Under the pieces are notes generated by a model, which saw nothing but the letters and a program-made list of their open reading frames with translations, had not been told where the DNA came from and searched no databases. The position numbers were made by a program, and so were the translations under genes. Positions 30,127 through 39,727 of a stretch of 64,000 nucleotides of DNA are shown one piece after another. Positions within the stretch are counted from its first letter, which is position 1. The number at the start of each line of letters is the position of its first letter. The stretch lies in the NCBI GenBank assembly GCA_003576535.1, contig QXCQ01000185.1, positions 20,000 through 83,999 of the forward strand. The letters are read 5' to 3'. This stretch comes from Nakamurella silvestris. GTDB lineage: Bacteria > Actinomycetota > Actinomycetes > Mycobacteriales > Nakamurellaceae.

Positions 30127-31122
30127 GTGCCCCACGAGCCAGGTTCCCACCCAGCGACCCCACCGATCTCCTTCGCCGACCACACCCGGATCGAGGCCGC
30201 CCTGGCGAACCTGGAGCTGTCGGTCCGCCGTCGGCTGGACGGCCTGCTCCAGGGCAACCACCTGGGTCTGGTGCCCGGTCCCGGTTCGGAGCCGGGGGAG
30301 GCCCGGCCCTACTACCCCGGTGACGACGTCCGCCGGATGGACTGGTCGGTCACCGCACGGACGACCGAGGCACACATCCGGCAGACCGTCGCCGATCGCG
30401 AGCTGGAGACGTGGATCGTGGCGGACGTCTCGGCCTCGCTGGACTTCGGAACGGCCCTGTGCGAGAAACGCGACCTGGTGATCGCGGCCGCCGCTGCGAT
30501 CGCCCACCTGACCCAGGGTGGTGGCAACCGGCTCGGCGCGGTGATCAGCAGCGGTGCCGGCCTGCGCCGGATCCCGGCCCGTGGAGGCAGGCCGCACATC
30601 CAGTACCTGCTGCGGGCGCTCGCCGAGATGCCCCGCGCCGAACCGGGTGCGGCCGGCCGGGGGGAGCGCGGCGACCTGGCCGAGGCACTGGAGCAGCTTC
30701 GCCGCCCGCCCCGTCGCCGCGGGCTGGCCGTGGTGATCTCCGATTTCGTCGGCGAGGTGGATTGGGCGCGCTCCCTGCGCGCGTTGAACTCCCGGCACGA
30801 CCTGCTCGCGGTAGAGGTGCTCGACCCCCGCGACCTCGACCTGCCGGACATGGGAGTGGTCACCCTGTTCGACCCGGAGACCGGCCGCCAACGTGATGTC
30901 GCCACCACCGCCCGACTGCGCCGGGAGTTCGCCGCGAAATCGGCCCAGCACCGGGCCGAGGTGGCTGCGGCGATCCGCCGGGCCGGTGGCGCCCAACTGA
31001 CCCTGCGCACCGACCGGGACTGGATCTCCGACGTCCTCCGGTTCGTCATCGGCCGCAAACGCGGCTGGACCGGCGCGGCCCCGATCGGTGCAGCCCCGGC
31101 GACGGCAGGGGAGGCCTGGTGA
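30127..31122 (+). CDS. DUF58 domain protein (MoxR partner)
   Basis: A 331-residue cytosolic DUF58 protein, a family with a VWA-like fold that almost always accompanies MoxR. The family landmark RPYYPGDDVRRMDWSVTARTTEAHIRQ is present at about residues 59-85, followed by VADVSASLDFG, a degenerate metal-site motif. The start is a GTG at 30127 with a modest upstream site. It overlaps the VWA gene by four bases (GTGA). No membrane segment precedes the domain, unlike many DUF58 proteins that start with helices. Its role presumably is as an adaptor between MoxR and its target; this is family knowledge, not seen directly. Confidence 0.92.
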   Translation: MPHEPGSHPATPPISFADHTRIEAALANLELSVRRRLDGLLQGNHLGLVPGPGSEPGEARPYYPGDDVRRMDWSVTARTTEAHIRQTVADRELETWIVADVSASLDFGTALCEKRDLVIAAAAAIAHLTQGGGNRLGAVISSGAGLRRIPARGGRPHIQYLLRALAEMPRAEPGAAGRGERGDLAEALEQLRRPPRRRGLAVVISDFVGEVDWARSLRALNSRHDLLAVEVLDPRDLDLPDMGVVTLFDPETGRQRDVATTARLRREFAAKSAQHRAEVAAAIRRAGGAQLTLRTDRDWISDVLRFVIGRKRGWTGAAPIGAAPATAGEAW

Positions 31123-32072
31123 ACTTCGCCCACGCCCCCTGGCTGGCCCTGGCCGCTGTCGCCCCGGTCCTGCTGGGCGGCTACATCCTGGTGCAACGCC
31201 GTAAGCGCAAGCAGGTCTTGCGGTTCTCCTCCCTCGCCCTGCTGGAGACCGTGGCACCGACCCGGCCGAGCCGCTCGCGACATGTGCCGACCGCCCTGCT
31301 GCTGCTCGGCATCGTTGTGCTCGCCATCGGTCTGGCCGGCCCGACCGATGAGGTCAAGGTCCCGCGCAACCGGGCCACCGTCATGCTCGCCATCGACGTG
31401 TCGCTGTCGATGGAGGCCACCGACATCAAGCCGACCCGGTTGGCGGCCGCCCAGGCCTCGGCCACCCAGTTCGCGAACGACCTCACCCCGGGGGTGAACC
31501 TGGGGTTCATCTCCTTCGCCGGGGTCGCCACGGTGCTGGTGACACCGACGACCGAACGGCAGCCCGTCATCGACGCGGTGGCGAACCTCAAACTCGACGA
31601 ACGCACGGCCACCGGTGAGGCCATCTACGCGGCCCTGCGCAGTATCGACACCTTCACCCGGTCCATCTCCGGTGCGGACGGCCCGGCCCCGGCCCGGATC
31701 GTGCTGATGACGGACGGCAAGGAGACCTACGGGCGGGACGCCTACGAGGCCGCCGCTGCCGCCAAGGAGGCCGGGGTCCCGATCTCCACCATCGCCTTCG
31801 GCACCCGGAACGCCACCATCGACGTCAACGGGGAGCCGGTGGACGTGGCGGTGGACGAGGCCTCCATGCGGGACATCGCGCAGATCTCCGGTGGGGACTT
31901 CCACGCCGCGGCCTCGGCGGAGGAGCTGAGCCAGGTCTACGCCCAGCTCGGTGAGCAGATCGGCTACGAGATCAAGAACCAGGACGCCTCGCGGCCCTGG
32001 GTGATCGGCGGCACCATCGTCGTCATCCTCGCTGCCGGTGCCGCACTGGTGCTCACCCAGCGGATCCCCTGA
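31119..32072 (+). CDS. VWA domain membrane protein (BatA-like)
   Basis: A 317-residue protein with two N-terminal helices (about 8-25 and 57-74), a von Willebrand A domain with an intact MIDAS motif D93-x-S95-x-S97 (AIDVSLSMEATD), a later metal-site threonine/aspartate region (LMTDGKETYG), and a C-terminal helix (about 291-313). It is the membrane partner of the MoxR-DUF58 module and corresponds to Rv1481 by position. The start is the GTG overlapping the DUF58 stop. Such modules have been linked to envelope stress or metal-dependent complex assembly, but the target here is unknown. Five 15-bp tandem repeats follow the stop directly. Confidence 0.94.
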   Translation: MNFAHAPWLALAAVAPVLLGGYILVQRRKRKQVLRFSSLALLETVAPTRPSRSRHVPTALLLLGIVVLAIGLAGPTDEVKVPRNRATVMLAIDVSLSMEATDIKPTRLAAAQASATQFANDLTPGVNLGFISFAGVATVLVTPTTERQPVIDAVANLKLDERTATGEAIYAALRSIDTFTRSISGADGPAPARIVLMTDGKETYGRDAYEAAAAAKEAGVPISTIAFGTRNATIDVNGEPVDVAVDEASMRDIAQISGGDFHAAASAEELSQVYAQLGEQIGYEIKNQDASRPWVIGGTIVVILAAGAALVLTQRIP

Positions 32073-32147
32073 GCCTGCGGTTGGTGTGCCTGCGGCCGGT
32101 GTGCCTGCGGCCGGTGTGCCCGCGGCCGGTGTGCCTGCGGTCGGTGT
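32073..32147. repeat. Five 15-bp tandem repeats after the VWA gene
   Basis: Five units of GCCTGCGGCCGGTGT (with one or two substitutions each) begin immediately after the VWA stop codon. The array is outside any supported gene and could vary in copy number. Confidence 0.9.
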
Positions 32148-32149
32148 GA

Positions 32150-33016
<867 letters not shown>

Positions 33017-33107
33017 CCCGGGCCCGATCCGCGATCTGCCCATCACCGTTCTCATCGTCCCCGCGGCCGTTGCCGTCGCGGACATCGTCAACAAGGAAGT
33101 GTGAAAC

Positions 33108-33905
33108 ATGACCGGATTGCTTGCCGGGAAGAAGTTGCTCATCACCGGTGTGATCACCGAGGCGTCCATCGCCTTCCACACCGCGAAGATCGCCCAGGAA
33201 CAGGGTGCCGAGGTCGTCCTGACCGGATACGGACGGCTGAGCCTGGTCGAACGGATCGCCAAGCGACTGCCGACCCCCGCCCCCGTGGTGGAACTGGACG
33301 TCACCTCGGTCGAGCAGTGCGCGTCACTGGCCGAGCGGGTGTCGGAGTTCGTGCCCTCTCTCGACGGTGTGCTGCACTCCATCGGCTTCGCCCCGGCGGC
33401 CGCCCTGGGCGGCACCTTCCTGGAGACGTCCTGGGAGGACGTGGCCACCACGGTCCATGCCTCGACGTACTCGCTGAAGTCCCTGGCCGTTGCCGCCCTG
33501 CCGCTGATGTCCTCCGGCGGATCGATCGTGGGCCTCGATTTCGACGCCCGCCAGGCCTGGCCGGGCTACGACTGGATGGGTGTGGCCAAGGCCGGCCTGG
33601 AGTCGACCTCCCGCTACCTCGCGCGTGACCTCGGCCCGAAGGGCATCCGGGTCAACCTGGTGTCCGCCGGTCCGCTGAAGACCATTGCGGCCAAGTCGAT
33701 CCCGGGCTTCAGCGGCCTGGAGGACGCGTGGACCAACCGGGCACCGCTCGGCTGGGACGCCTCGGACCCGACGCCGGTCGCCAAGGCCGCCTGTGCCCTG
33801 CTGTCCGACTGGTTCCCGGCCACCTCCGGCTCGATGATCATGGTCGACGGCGGGTTCCACTCCCTCGGGTTCGGTACGGCCGAGGTCCCGGCCCCGACCG
33901 CCTGA
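33108..33905 (+). CDS. fabI: Enoyl-ACP reductase FabI (InhA type)
   Basis: The last reductive step of fatty acid elongation, reducing enoyl-ACP with NADH. The 265-residue product opens GLLAGKKLLITGVITEASIAF and shows the Tyr-x6-Lys pair of this class (Y154 and K161 in WPGYDWMGVAKAG), the SIGFAPAA loop and the substrate-loop start RVNLVSAGPLKTIAAKSIPGF. Similarity to mycobacterial InhA is strong (same length class, same SIGF and EQGAEVVLTG text). AAGGAAG precedes the ATG at 33108. The hairpin after the stop would separate it from the downstream genes. The hemH gene that follows inhA in M. tuberculosis is absent here. Confidence 0.96.
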   Translation: MTGLLAGKKLLITGVITEASIAFHTAKIAQEQGAEVVLTGYGRLSLVERIAKRLPTPAPVVELDVTSVEQCASLAERVSEFVPSLDGVLHSIGFAPAAALGGTFLETSWEDVATTVHASTYSLKSLAVAALPLMSSGGSIVGLDFDARQAWPGYDWMGVAKAGLESTSRYLARDLGPKGIRVNLVSAGPLKTIAAKSIPGFSGLEDAWTNRAPLGWDASDPTPVAKAACALLSDWFPATSGSMIMVDGGFHSLGFGTAEVPAPTA

Positions 33906-33918
33906 CCTCCCTGACCGC

Positions 33919-33966
33919 GGTGCCTTTTCTGACGTTTCGACGGCGTTGAACGTCGGAAAAGGCACC
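33919..33966. terminator. Long palindrome after fabI
   Basis: 18-base arms (33919-33936, GGTGCCTTTTCTGACGTT; 33949-33966, AACGTCGGAAAAGGCACC) pair with one G-U and a 12-base loop. It begins 13 bases after the fabI stop. Similar built-for-pairing palindromes follow other genes of the window. Confidence 0.65.
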
Positions 33967-33989
33967 TGTGGTGTGTGATGTGGGTCACG

Positions 33990-34150
33990 CCTGCCCATCC
34001 CTGCCTGCGGGTACTACGAAGTAGCAGTGCAGGCAGGTGGAGTGCGGCCGATGTGCGTCGGCGACAGGCCACCGCAGGCAGTGCGGATGTTCCCTTTTCG
34101 GGTTCACGGTGGGTTTTTTCGGGGGACCCACCGTGAACCCGTTTTTTCGT
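33990..34150 (+). ncRNA. Candidate structured small RNA ending in a strong terminator
   Basis: A perfect 9-bp stem CCTGCCTGC/GCAGGCAGG (34000-34008, 34029-34037) encloses a second small stem CTAC-gaa-GTAG (34014-34024). About 60 bases on, a textbook terminator ends the unit (34099-34147). No supported reading frame lies between fabI and the minus-strand gene at 34190, and the terminator points away from fabI only after another palindrome at 33919. A short independent transcript is the simplest reading, but the promoter is not identified. An alternative is a 3' UTR element of fabI. Confidence 0.45.
34099..34147 (+). terminator. Rho-independent terminator
   Basis: A perfect 16-bp stem (CGGGTTCACGGTGGGT at 34099-34114 with 34126-34141) and an 11-base loop are followed by TTTTTT at 34142-34147. 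It is the strongest terminator of the window and is oriented on the plus strand. Confidence 0.93.
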
Positions 34151-34189
34151 GTGTCGGCTCTTCCGGTGCCGGCCCTGCTGCGGCCCGCC

Positions 34190-34981
34190 TCAGAAGCCGG
34201 CTGCGCCGTCCCCGCCGACCCGTTGGGGTGCCGGCGCACACTCGGCCACCGCGGCCAACCTCCCCTGACGGACCGCCTCGGCCAACGGCCGCAGTGCGTC
34301 GTCGATCGCCCCGAGCTCATGGCGTGACACGGCTGCGGTCTGATGCCGGCCCGCGATCTGCAGGAGGGCCTCCAACGAGATCACCTTCGCCAGCAACGCC
34401 GACGCCCGCCGGGGCATCCCGTGCGGGCTGTCGTGGGCGGCCTCTCGCATCGCCGCCGCGAGATCGTCGCGTACGGTCCGCGAATCGCGGGCGATGTCCA
34501 GGGCGCGCAGCCGGTTGGTGGCGCTGACGATCGCCCGGTCGATGGCGAACTCGGCCTCATGGACCGTCCAGGCCGGATGGGAGGGGTACGGCTCCTCCCC
34601 GAGATCGAACACCCGCCAATGGCCGTCGACAGGGACGACCGCCGCCGACCGGGATCTCAGGACCACCGCGGCCCCGGCGTCCAACGCGGCCACCACACTG
34701 CGGTGACCGGCCGGCAGTCCGCGGACGTCCCCGGCGACCGGGAGAACGAGCTCGCAGGGACCGGCAGGCCGGAAGAGATCGAGCAGGGCGAGGGTTCCGG
34801 CACCGGGGCTGCCCGGCCCGGGCAGGCCGAGCTTCTCGGCGGTGACGTGTTCGGCGGCGCGGACGCCGGCGGTGTACCCGGTCTGGCCCAGGGCGGAGAT
34901 CAGGTCGTCCGGTGGCACGGAACCACCGGCGTAGGCGGGCCCCCACAGGGCGAGCACCGTGGCGGCACGAATCGCGGACAT
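34190..34981 (-). CDS. Conserved hypothetical protein (lacks known motif)
   Basis: I do not recognise this 263-residue protein. It has no signal peptide or membrane helix and looks soluble and mostly helical in its C-terminal half. The first half has an alternating beta/alpha look: WGPAYAGGSVPPDDLISALGQTG, ELVLPVAGDVRGLPAGHRSVVAALDAGAAVVLRSR, VVPVDGHWRVFDLG. The second half is rich in Ala/Arg with an HEAEFAIDRAIVSATNRLRALDIARDSR helix. It starts 52 bases from the divergent DUF3097 gene, so they share a promoter region. In position and direction it resembles Rv1486c of M. tuberculosis, but I cannot confirm homology. Confidence 0.75.
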   Translation of the reverse strand: MSAIRAATVLALWGPAYAGGSVPPDDLISALGQTGYTAGVRAAEHVTAEKLGLPGPGSPGAGTLALLDLFRPAGPCELVLPVAGDVRGLPAGHRSVVAALDAGAAVVLRSRSAAVVPVDGHWRVFDLGEEPYPSHPAWTVHEAEFAIDRAIVSATNRLRALDIARDSRTVRDDLAAAMREAAHDSPHGMPRRASALLAKVISLEALLQIAGRHQTAAVSRHELGAIDDALRPLAEAVRQGRLAAVAECAPAPQRVGGDGAAGF

Positions 34982-35033
34982 GACGGCCACGGTACGTGAC
35001 TTCACCGGGTGCGCCTGGATAACGTTCGTCACC

Positions 35034-35870
35034 GTGACCCGACCACCGTTCGAACCCGTGAACTACAGCCGTGACGTCCTTTCCCAGCCCCGGAAGACCC
35101 GGGTGATCCCCGAGATCCCCGCCACCAGGGACGTTGTCGCCGAGGACCCGGCGACCGGATTCACCGGTGCGGTGGTGGGGTGCACCTCCACCACGGTCAC
35201 CCTGGAGGACGCGAAGGGCCGGACGAGAACCTTCCCGCTCGCGGTCGGGGTGTTCCTGATCGACGGGGAGCAGGTCACCCTGGTCCGTCCGGTCGCCGCG
35301 CCTACCGGACCGAAACTGTCCGCCTCCGGATCGGTACAGGTTGCCGGTCTGCGGGCCAGGACGGCCAGGGCGGCCAGGATCTGGGTGGAGGGCATCCACG
35401 ACGCGGCGCTGATCGAACGGGTCTGGGGACACGACCTCCGGGTGGAAGGCATCGTGGTCGAACCGATCGACGGGCTGGACAACCTGCCCGAGGCGTTGGC
35501 CGAGTTCGGCCCGGGCCCGCAACGGCGGGTCGGGGTGCTCGCCGACCACCTGGTCCCCGGGAGCAAGGAGACCCGGATCGCCGACGCGGTCCGGTCCGGC
35601 CCGGGCGGCGGCCACGTGCTGATCACCGGCCATCCGTACATCGACATCTGGGAGGCCGTGCGGCCGGAGGCGGTCCGGATCAAGGCCTGGCCGACGGTTC
35701 CGCGGGGAACCGACTGGAAGACCGGGGTCTGCGCCCGGCTCGGGGTGCCCGACACCGCGACCATGTGGGGCCGGGTCAACGGCTCGGTCCGCTCCTTCAA
35801 GGACCTGCACACCCCGCTGATCACCGCCGTCGAGGAGCTGATCGACTTCGTGACCGCCATCCCGGAGTGA
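35034..35870 (+). CDS. DUF3097 domain protein
   Basis: This 278-residue protein matches the actinobacterial DUF3097 family, whose function is unknown. Typical text includes TGAVVGCTSTTVTLEDAKGRTRTFPL, IWVEGIHDAALIERVWGHDLRVEG and the ending MWGRVNGSVRSFKDLHTPLITAVEELIDFV. The central VEGIHDAALIERVWG resembles the Toprim-like core seen in related conserved proteins, with acidic residues that could bind metal; this is inference. The GTG at 35034 fits the family start (TRPPFEPVNYSRDVLS). It is divergent from the preceding gene by 52 bases. Confidence 0.85.
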   Translation: MTRPPFEPVNYSRDVLSQPRKTRVIPEIPATRDVVAEDPATGFTGAVVGCTSTTVTLEDAKGRTRTFPLAVGVFLIDGEQVTLVRPVAAPTGPKLSASGSVQVAGLRARTARAARIWVEGIHDAALIERVWGHDLRVEGIVVEPIDGLDNLPEALAEFGPGPQRRVGVLADHLVPGSKETRIADAVRSGPGGGHVLITGHPYIDIWEAVRPEAVRIKAWPTVPRGTDWKTGVCARLGVPDTATMWGRVNGSVRSFKDLHTPLITAVEELIDFVTAIPE

Positions 35871-36033
35871 CGCCGGGGCCGCAGCAGCCGCGCGCGGTGT
35901 TGTCCCTCGAACTGGTCCGATCGGCGGACTGCGATGTGGCATCAGGGTGAATGGTGATCACGACTTGGTACCGGTGCGTATCCCGTCCCTGAGGAAACGA
36001 TCGACTGTCGTACAGCTCTGGCAGGATCGAATC

Positions 36034-36468
36034 ATGCAGGCTTGGGTATGGCTCATCATCGCCGTGGTGCTCGTCACCGCGGAGGCACTCGGTGCCGAAT
36101 TCTTCCTCGTGATGCTCGGAGCCGGAGCCCTGGTCACCGCCGGGGTCGCGGTCTTCGCACCCGAACTCCTGTGGTTGCAGCTCGTCGTCTTCGCGATCTC
36201 CTCGGTGGCCCTGGTCGTCGGGGCCAGGCCCGCTCTCCTGCGCCGTTTCCACTCCGCCGCGGATCAGACCAAAACCGGGATAGAAGCGATCATCGGCAGC
36301 AAGGCCTCCGTCATCTCCGCCGTGGACGCCAGCGGTGGCCAGGTGAAGATCGGCGGAGAGATCTGGTCAGCGATCGGGGTGGCCGGCCATCGGCCGATGC
36401 CGCCCGGAACTCCCGTCACCGTCGTCGAGGTCCGCGGAGCCACCGCGGTCGTAATCTGGGGGCCCTAA
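36034..36468 (+). CDS. NfeD-family membrane protein
   Basis: A 144-residue NfeD protein with three closely spaced helices (about residues 4-20, 22-42, 45-66) and a C-terminal OB-fold domain (IGSKASVISAVDASGGQVKIGGEIWSAI...VEVRGATAVVIW). NfeD proteins pair with SPFH/band 7 proteins to organise membrane microdomains; the SPFH gene begins four bases downstream. The pair corresponds to Rv1487-Rv1488. The ATG at 36034 is preferred since the upstream open frame from 35947 adds a polar sequence without family support. Confidence 0.92.
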   Translation: MQAWVWLIIAVVLVTAEALGAEFFLVMLGAGALVTAGVAVFAPELLWLQLVVFAISSVALVVGARPALLRRFHSAADQTKTGIEAIIGSKASVISAVDASGGQVKIGGEIWSAIGVAGHRPMPPGTPVTVVEVRGATAVVIWGP

Positions 36469-36472
36469 AACC

Positions 36473-37876
36473 ATGGATCCAGTACTCATCGTCAGCCTGG
36501 TCATCGCCTTCCTGGCCATCGTCATCGTCGTCCGGTCGATCAAGGTCATCCCGCAGGCCCAGGCGGCGGTGGTGGAACGGCTCGGCCGCTACCACAAGAC
36601 CAGCCACGCCGGCCTGGTCTGGCTGGTGCCCTTCCTCGACAAGATCAGGGCCAGGATCGACATGCGGGAGCAGGTCGTGTCCTTCCCGCCCCAACCGGTG
36701 ATCACCGAGGACAACCTCACCGTCTCCATCGACACCGTGGTGTACTTCCAGGTCAACGAGCCGCGCGCGGCCGTCTACGAGATCGCCAACTACATCGTCG
36801 CGGTCGAGCAGCTCACCACCACCACCCTGCGGAACGTGGTCGGCGGGATGAACCTCGAGCAGACCCTGACCTCGCGGGACGCCATCAACGGCCAGCTGCG
36901 CGGGGTCCTCGACGAGGCCACCGGCAAGTGGGGGATCCGGGTGGCCCGGGTCGAACTCAAGGCCATCGACCCGCCGCTGTCCATCCAGGACTCGATGGAG
37001 AAGCAGATGCGCGCCGACCGGGACAAACGCGCGATGATCCTGACGGCCGAAGGCCAACGGGAATCCTCCATCAAAACCGCCGAAGGGCAGAAGCAGGCCG
37101 CGGTCCTGAACGCCGAAGGCTCCAAACAGGCAGCCATCCTGGCCGCCGAGGGTGAACGTCAGTCGGCCATCCTGCGCGCCCAGGGTGAACGGGCTGCCCG
37201 GTACCTGCAGGCCCAGGGGCAGGCGAAGGCCATCGAGAAGGTCTTCGCCGCCGTCAAGGCAGGCAAGCCGACCCCGGAGCTGCTCGCCTACCAGTACCTG
37301 CAGACCCTGCCGCAACTCGCCCAGGGCGATTCCAACAAGGTGTGGATGATCCCGAGCGGCTTCGACAAGGCGCTGGAGCAGTTCGCGAAGATGTTCGGCG
37401 ACAAGGGTGAGGACGGCGTCTTCCGGTACGAGGCACCCGAGGACGACGCACCGGTGACCAAACCCGGCACCGATGACGAGGACGTCAAGGACTGGTTCGG
37501 CGGGGACACCAGTGCCCAGCTGGCCGCCGCCGATCGGGCGGCCGCGTCGACCGCCGCTCACGCCCTGGCCGAGCTGGAGGCGGCCGAGGCCGCCGCGCGG
37601 ATCGCCGCCCAGACCCGTCGCCCGGCGCCGGAGCTCGGCTCGATCGACCCGTACACGGGCCTGGGGATGCAGCACGGACAGAGCCGCCCGATCCAGCCCC
37701 CGCCCGCTCAGCAGCAGTCGGCGCCGCAGTACCCGCAGCACCAGGCCCCGCCGCAGCAGCAGAACCCGCAGGGGCCCCCGCAGCAGAATCCGTCACAGCA
37801 GAATCCCGGGTACGGCCCGCCGCCCGGCTTCCCGGGTTTCCCGGGTGTGGATGAGGACAAGCGACCGCAGCAGTAA
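36473..37876 (+). CDS. SPFH/band 7 membrane protein
   Basis: A 467-residue stomatin/prohibitin-like protein: an N-terminal helix (about 3-22), the SPFH domain (VIPQAQAAVVERLGRYHKTSHAGLVWLVPF up to about residue 190), a coiled coil with EGQRESSIKTAEGQKQAAVLNAEG-type repeats, and a Pro/Gln-rich tail of about 100 residues ending ...GVDEDKRPQQ. It would oligomerise at the membrane with NfeD. The extended Gln/Pro tail is longer than in many homologues and may be flexible. A family 3 palindrome follows the stop. Confidence 0.93.
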   Translation: MDPVLIVSLVIAFLAIVIVVRSIKVIPQAQAAVVERLGRYHKTSHAGLVWLVPFLDKIRARIDMREQVVSFPPQPVITEDNLTVSIDTVVYFQVNEPRAAVYEIANYIVAVEQLTTTTLRNVVGGMNLEQTLTSRDAINGQLRGVLDEATGKWGIRVARVELKAIDPPLSIQDSMEKQMRADRDKRAMILTAEGQRESSIKTAEGQKQAAVLNAEGSKQAAILAAEGERQSAILRAQGERAARYLQAQGQAKAIEKVFAAVKAGKPTPELLAYQYLQTLPQLAQGDSNKVWMIPSGFDKALEQFAKMFGDKGEDGVFRYEAPEDDAPVTKPGTDDEDVKDWFGGDTSAQLAAADRAAASTAAHALAELEAAEAAARIAAQTRRPAPELGSIDPYTGLGMQHGQSRPIQPPPAQQQSAPQYPQHQAPPQQQNPQGPPQQNPSQQNPGYGPPPGFPGFPGVDEDKRPQQ

Positions 37877-37883
37877 CCCCCCT

Positions 37884-37959
37884 CCTGTTCCCGCGCGCGT
37901 TGTTGCTCCTCGCGCACGTAACTTCGCGCGCGAGAACGAACAACGTGCGCGGGAACAGG
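37884..37959. repeat. Family 3 palindrome, copy 1
   Basis: Arms CCTGTTCCCGCGCGCGTTGTT and AACAACGTGCGCGGGAACAGG pair, with further inner pairing of TCGCGC and GCGCGA. A cleaner copy is at 46333-46402. Both lie just after a stop codon. Confidence 0.85.
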
Positions 37960-38068
37960 GGGAGGATGTGGGGGGGATCCAGCCGGACCCCAGTGGGAGT
38001 CAAGTCGGCCGCGGTGTACTGGGTCCTTCCAGGCCATCCGGCCGCCCTGACGTATCCCGGAGATTGTG

Positions 38069-39502
38069 ATGACCCTCGCCGAACCCAATTCCGTCCAGCC
38101 CGCCGCCCCGTCGGACACTGCCGGCACCCTGCTCACCGAACTCGATGCCGCGACCGCCGGCCAGGTGTTCGGCCCGGGTGACACCGGGTACGCGGCGGCC
38201 TTCGCACCGTTCAACCTGTCCACGGTCCACCAGCCCGAGGTGGTGGTGGTGGCCGCCGACGCCGCCGATGTCGCCGCCGCCGTCGGTATCGCCGCTCGGG
38301 CCGGGCGTTCGGTAGCGGTCCAGGCCACCGGACACGGTGCCGCCCCCGCCGACCAGGAGACCGTCCTGATCTCCACCCGGCTGCTCGACACGGTGACCGT
38401 CGATCCCCAGGCGCGCACGGCGACGATCGGGGCCGGTGCGATCTGGCAGCAGGTGCTCGATGCCGCCGCACCGTACGGTCTCGCGGCCCTGGCCGGCTCC
38501 GCCCCTCACGTCGGGGCGGTCGGCTACACCCTCGGCGGGGGCCTCGGCCCGGTGGCCCGCACCTTCGGACTGGCCTCCGACCACGTGCTCGGATTCGAGG
38601 TCGTCACCGCAGGCGGCGAGATCGTGACGGTCGACGCCCGGAACCGACCGGAACTGTTCTGGGCCCTGCGCGGCGGCGGCGCGGCCTTCGGGATCGTCAC
38701 CTCCATGACGATCGACCTCATCCCGCTCGCCACGGTCTTCGGCGGCGGTCTCTGGTTCGCCGCCGAAGACGCTCCGGCCCTGCTGCACACCTGGCGGAAC
38801 TGGACCCTGGATCTGCCGGAGACGATCACCACCTCCATCGCCCGGCTCAACCTCCCTCCGTTGCCCCAGCTTCCGGAACCGCTCCGCGGGCGCGCGGTGG
38901 TGCACCTGCGCTTCGCCTCGGTCGGTGACGAGGCCGAGGCCGCAGCCCAGTTGGACCGATTCCGGACGATCGCGACCCCGTTGATGGACACGGTCGGCCG
39001 CATCCCGTACGCGGCCATCGGTGCGGTGCACGCGGACCCGGTGGACCCGATCCCGGCGGCGGACCGCGGGATCGGTCTCAGTGATCTCCCGGAGGCCGCC
39101 GTGGATTCCTTCCTCGCCGTCACCTCCCCGGCCGCGCGACTGCCGTTCCTGGTCGCCGAGATCCGGCTGCTGGGCGGGGCGGTCGCGCGGCAGTCGGCGG
39201 TGCCGAGTGCGGTCGGGGGTCGCGACGCCGCCTACGGCCTGAACGCCATCGGCGCCCTGGTCCCGCCGATCGCCGAGCACGTCCCCGGGGCGTTGGAAGC
39301 GGTTCTCGCCGCCCTGACCCCGTGGTCCAGCGGTGGCTCCCTGATCAACTTCGCCGGCAGTACGGGTGCTGTCGCCGACGCACGGATCCAGCGTTCCTTC
39401 GCGCCCGAGGTCTACCGCCGGTTGGTCGCCCTACGGGCCGAGACCGACCCGGCCGGTGTGTTCGCCGCCTCGGCCCGCTGGTCGGTCCTGCCCGTCGACT
39501 GA
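38069..39502 (+). CDS. FAD-linked oxidoreductase (BBE/PCMH-type)
   Basis: A 477-residue flavoprotein of the FAD_binding_4 / berberine-bridge-like type. The FAD-binding PCMH domain shows VVVAADAADVAAAVGIAARAGRSVAVQATGHG, where H is the likely covalent FAD histidine, then TIGAGAIWQQVLDAAAPYGLAALAGSAPHVGAVGYTLGGGLGP and RNRPELFWALRGGGAAFGIVTS. The C-terminus ends FAPEVYRRLVALRAETDPAGVFAASARW, matching the BBE domain style. No secondary-metabolite genes are close, so the substrate is open. GGAG six bases before the ATG at 38069 supports that start over the GTG immediately before it. A strong hairpin at 39510-39552 follows. Confidence 0.88.
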   Translation: MTLAEPNSVQPAAPSDTAGTLLTELDAATAGQVFGPGDTGYAAAFAPFNLSTVHQPEVVVVAADAADVAAAVGIAARAGRSVAVQATGHGAAPADQETVLISTRLLDTVTVDPQARTATIGAGAIWQQVLDAAAPYGLAALAGSAPHVGAVGYTLGGGLGPVARTFGLASDHVLGFEVVTAGGEIVTVDARNRPELFWALRGGGAAFGIVTSMTIDLIPLATVFGGGLWFAAEDAPALLHTWRNWTLDLPETITTSIARLNLPPLPQLPEPLRGRAVVHLRFASVGDEAEAAAQLDRFRTIATPLMDTVGRIPYAAIGAVHADPVDPIPAADRGIGLSDLPEAAVDSFLAVTSPAARLPFLVAEIRLLGGAVARQSAVPSAVGGRDAAYGLNAIGALVPPIAEHVPGALEAVLAALTPWSSGGSLINFAGSTGAVADARIQRSFAPEVYRRLVALRAETDPAGVFAASARWSVLPVD

Positions 39503-39509
39503 TCCTGTG

Positions 39510-39552
39510 CCCCCGGTGGATCGTGGGTCCGAAGCCGGATCCGCCGGGGGAA
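39510..39552. terminator. Hairpin after the FAD oxidoreductase gene
   Basis: CCCCCGGTGGATC and GATCCGCCGGGGG form a 13-bp stem (one G-U) with a 15-base loop. No U-tract follows. It separates the oxidoreductase from the peptide importer operon. Confidence 0.55.
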
Positions 39553-39727
39553 GGGACCTGCAGTTCGATCAAGAGGTACATCTCACAGCCGTCCGGCCAC
39601 GAGACGGGCCGACGCGACCTTACGATTCGAGGCGCATCGGTTAAATGGGATGCTCTTTTCGGCGCAGGGGCCTCTCGGGGGCATCTTTGCCGCCTGGCAT
39701 GCCTTCGCAGCTTCGGACGGAGATCGA

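Noticed and set aside
33981..34098. 6C RNA (actinobacterial two-hairpin RNA)
   Set aside because: The required runs of six or more C in the loops are absent.
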